From Anaerolineae bacterium (lineage in GTDB: Bacteria > Chloroflexota > Anaerolineae > B4-G1 > SLSP01): a DNA stretch of 6,958 nucleotides. The position numbers and the translations under genes were made by a program. The notes under the pieces are model-generated. The model made no database searches. It saw only the letters and a program-made list of their open reading frames with translations, and was not told where the DNA came from. This document shows, piece by piece, positions 5,978-6,958 of the stretch (positions are counted from its first letter, which is position 1; each line of letters opens with the position of its first letter). The stretch lies in the NCBI GenBank assembly GCA_016934645.1, contig JAFGSL010000498.1, positions 1 to 6,958 of the forward strand, read 5' to 3'.

Positions 5978-6958
5978 GAACAAGTTGTGGGTAGGTATTT
6001 TAGGATTGGCCGTGATCCCTCTCCTTCTCGGCTGCACACCCTCCTTGATGACATCCGCCGATTCCTTGGAAGCCCAGGCGAGCATCACCTTGCGCTCGGC
6101 TTCAAATGCAACGATCGCGTTCACCACGCAGAATGGTCAGACGGTCGACGGTGTTCCGCCCCAGGCGTCCCAGATTCCGCACCTGGTGCTGTACCGCAAT
6201 GGGATGTTGACCCCGGCGGATGAGCGCACGTTGATCGTCGAAGTCGGCAGCATCGAGGTTCCCCCGACGGGAATCACCGTGAGTTTGTCGATTGAAACAC
6301 AGCACAATGATCCTGACCAGGGAGACGGCGCTGAATCTCGCATCTCTGTATGGGAAGCGACACTGATACTCCCTAACACGTCGGCGGTAACTCACACGGA
6401 CGGCATCGCCGTGTTCACCATTGAGTTTCCCGCTTTGGTCATCTCTGGCGATCGCACGATTCCTACGCCGACGGATTATTTCCGCTACCGGGTGGCTGTA
6501 ATTCCTGCTGTGGGCAATCTACCGAGTGCGGTATACGAGGCAGACTATGCCTTCCTGCTGGAAAATCAGATCATCACTGCGCTTCCTCAAGTACAAGAGA
6601 TCACCGAGGGAGCCGCACCCGATGAATTGGTCATCTACTACTGCGATATGTTCCCCTTCCAGAATCGTACCGCGGAGGGTGTCAGTCGTCTGAAAAGAGC
6701 TGAGATTAATAGCTACATCCAGACAGAACTTGCCCGGCGGATGGTGGAGGCGTTCCGCGCTCAGACGGACGACTGGGGTTTTCCCTGGCACGAGGCCTGG
6801 ATCCCCTACCGCGAAGACGAGGCGGAGCGCTTGAGCGTCACACTCAGCGATGGGACGACCTGGTTTCATGGTCCGGCCCCCGCTTCCGGTGGGTCCGGTA
6901 TTTCTATTAACGTTGGCGACCTGACGACGAGCGCGCGCTATGCCAGCTTAACCGCGCA
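5976..6958 (+). CDS. Putative lipoprotein of unknown function, partial (C-terminus beyond right edge)
   Basis: An ATG at 5976 opens 327 codons without a stop up to the window edge. The N-terminus is a lipoprotein signal: MNK, a hydrophobic stretch (about residues 4-18) and the lipobox LLGC with the lipidated Cys at 20. The mature protein should be anchored to the outer face of the membrane. Residues about 35-195 alternate polar and hydrophobic residues, as in a beta-rich domain (for example LVLYRNG and VAVIPAV). A second region begins near 215 with DELVIYYCDMFPFQ, then a helical stretch rich in charged residues (about 236-262) and an aromatic-rich part with DDWGFPWHEAWIPY (265-278) and TTWFHG (294-299). 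I do not recognise the family. An extracellular hydrolase with its catalytic motif beyond the window is possible, but no HExxH or similar site is visible here. The gene is divergent from the SARP-like regulator with 367 bases between starts, which suggests it could be a regulatory target. Confidence 0.75.
   Translation, partial: MNKLWVGILGLAVIPLLLGCTPSLMTSADSLEAQASITLRSASNATIAFTTQNGQTVDGVPPQASQIPHLVLYRNGMLTPADERTLIVEVGSIEVPPTGITVSLSIETQHNDPDQGDGAESRISVWEATLILPNTSAVTHTDGIAVFTIEFPALVISGDRTIPTPTDYFRYRVAVIPAVGNLPSAVYEADYAFLLENQIITALPQVQEITEGAAPDELVIYYCDMFPFQNRTAEGVSRLKRAEINSYIQTELARRMVEAFRAQTDDWGFPWHEAWIPYREDEAERLSVTLSDGTTWFHGPAPASGGSGISINVGDLTTSARYASLTA

Noticed and set aside
5713..6054. 113-codon minus-strand open frame crossing the intergenic region
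   Set aside because: It runs through the foldback repeat and overlaps the lipoprotein start antisense. Its product is Arg- and Cys-rich without family likeness.
6519..6869. 116-codon minus-strand open frame
   Set aside because: It is antisense to the lipoprotein gene, which is supported by a signal peptide and ribosome binding site.

Overview
This 6,958-base window looks like chromosomal DNA from a Chloroflexota bacterium, probably of the Anaerolineae. The evidence is the protein types: a quinate 5-dehydrogenase-like protein, and a very long regulator joining SARP-type, class III cyclase-type, ATPase and TPR domains. It also fits the GC-rich coding sequence and the ATTCG-type repeats between genes. 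The assignment rests on recognising families, not on a marker gene.

Layout. (1) 1-897, minus strand: the first 299 codons of a quinate 5-dehydrogenase-like protein, cut by the window's left edge. (2) 898-1282: a gene-free stretch with a candidate promoter for gene 1, ATAGTC direct repeats and a large imperfect inverted repeat. (3) 1283-5608, minus strand: one complete 1,441-residue gene filling most of the window. Its domains are, in order, a winged helix, a bacterial transcriptional activator domain (BTAD), a degenerate cyclase homology domain, an AAA/STAND-type ATPase and a long TPR array. (4) 5609-5975: a 367-base divergent intergenic region with unusually dense structure: a good promoter for the regulator with a palindrome over its -35, a foldback element of about 93 bases, 12-base-phased direct repeats, and a perfect 11-base inverted repeat ending in the next gene's start codon. 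(5) 5976-6958, plus strand: the first 327 codons of an unrecognised lipoprotein, cut by the right edge.

How the parts may work together (inference). SARP-type winged helices bind direct repeats near the -35 of target promoters. The regulator is divergent from the lipoprotein gene, and phased direct repeats lie just upstream of that gene. A local circuit in which the regulator switches on the lipoprotein is therefore plausible. The ATPase, TPR and cyclase-like parts would sense or gate the signal. The cyclase-like domain lacks two key catalytic residues and is probably a ligand-binding or structural module. The quinate dehydrogenase-like gene has its own candidate promoter and is separated by a repeat-bearing gap, so nothing ties it to this circuit.

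Both end genes are incomplete here. Many long open frames opposite these genes are shadows caused by high GC and were not annotated.
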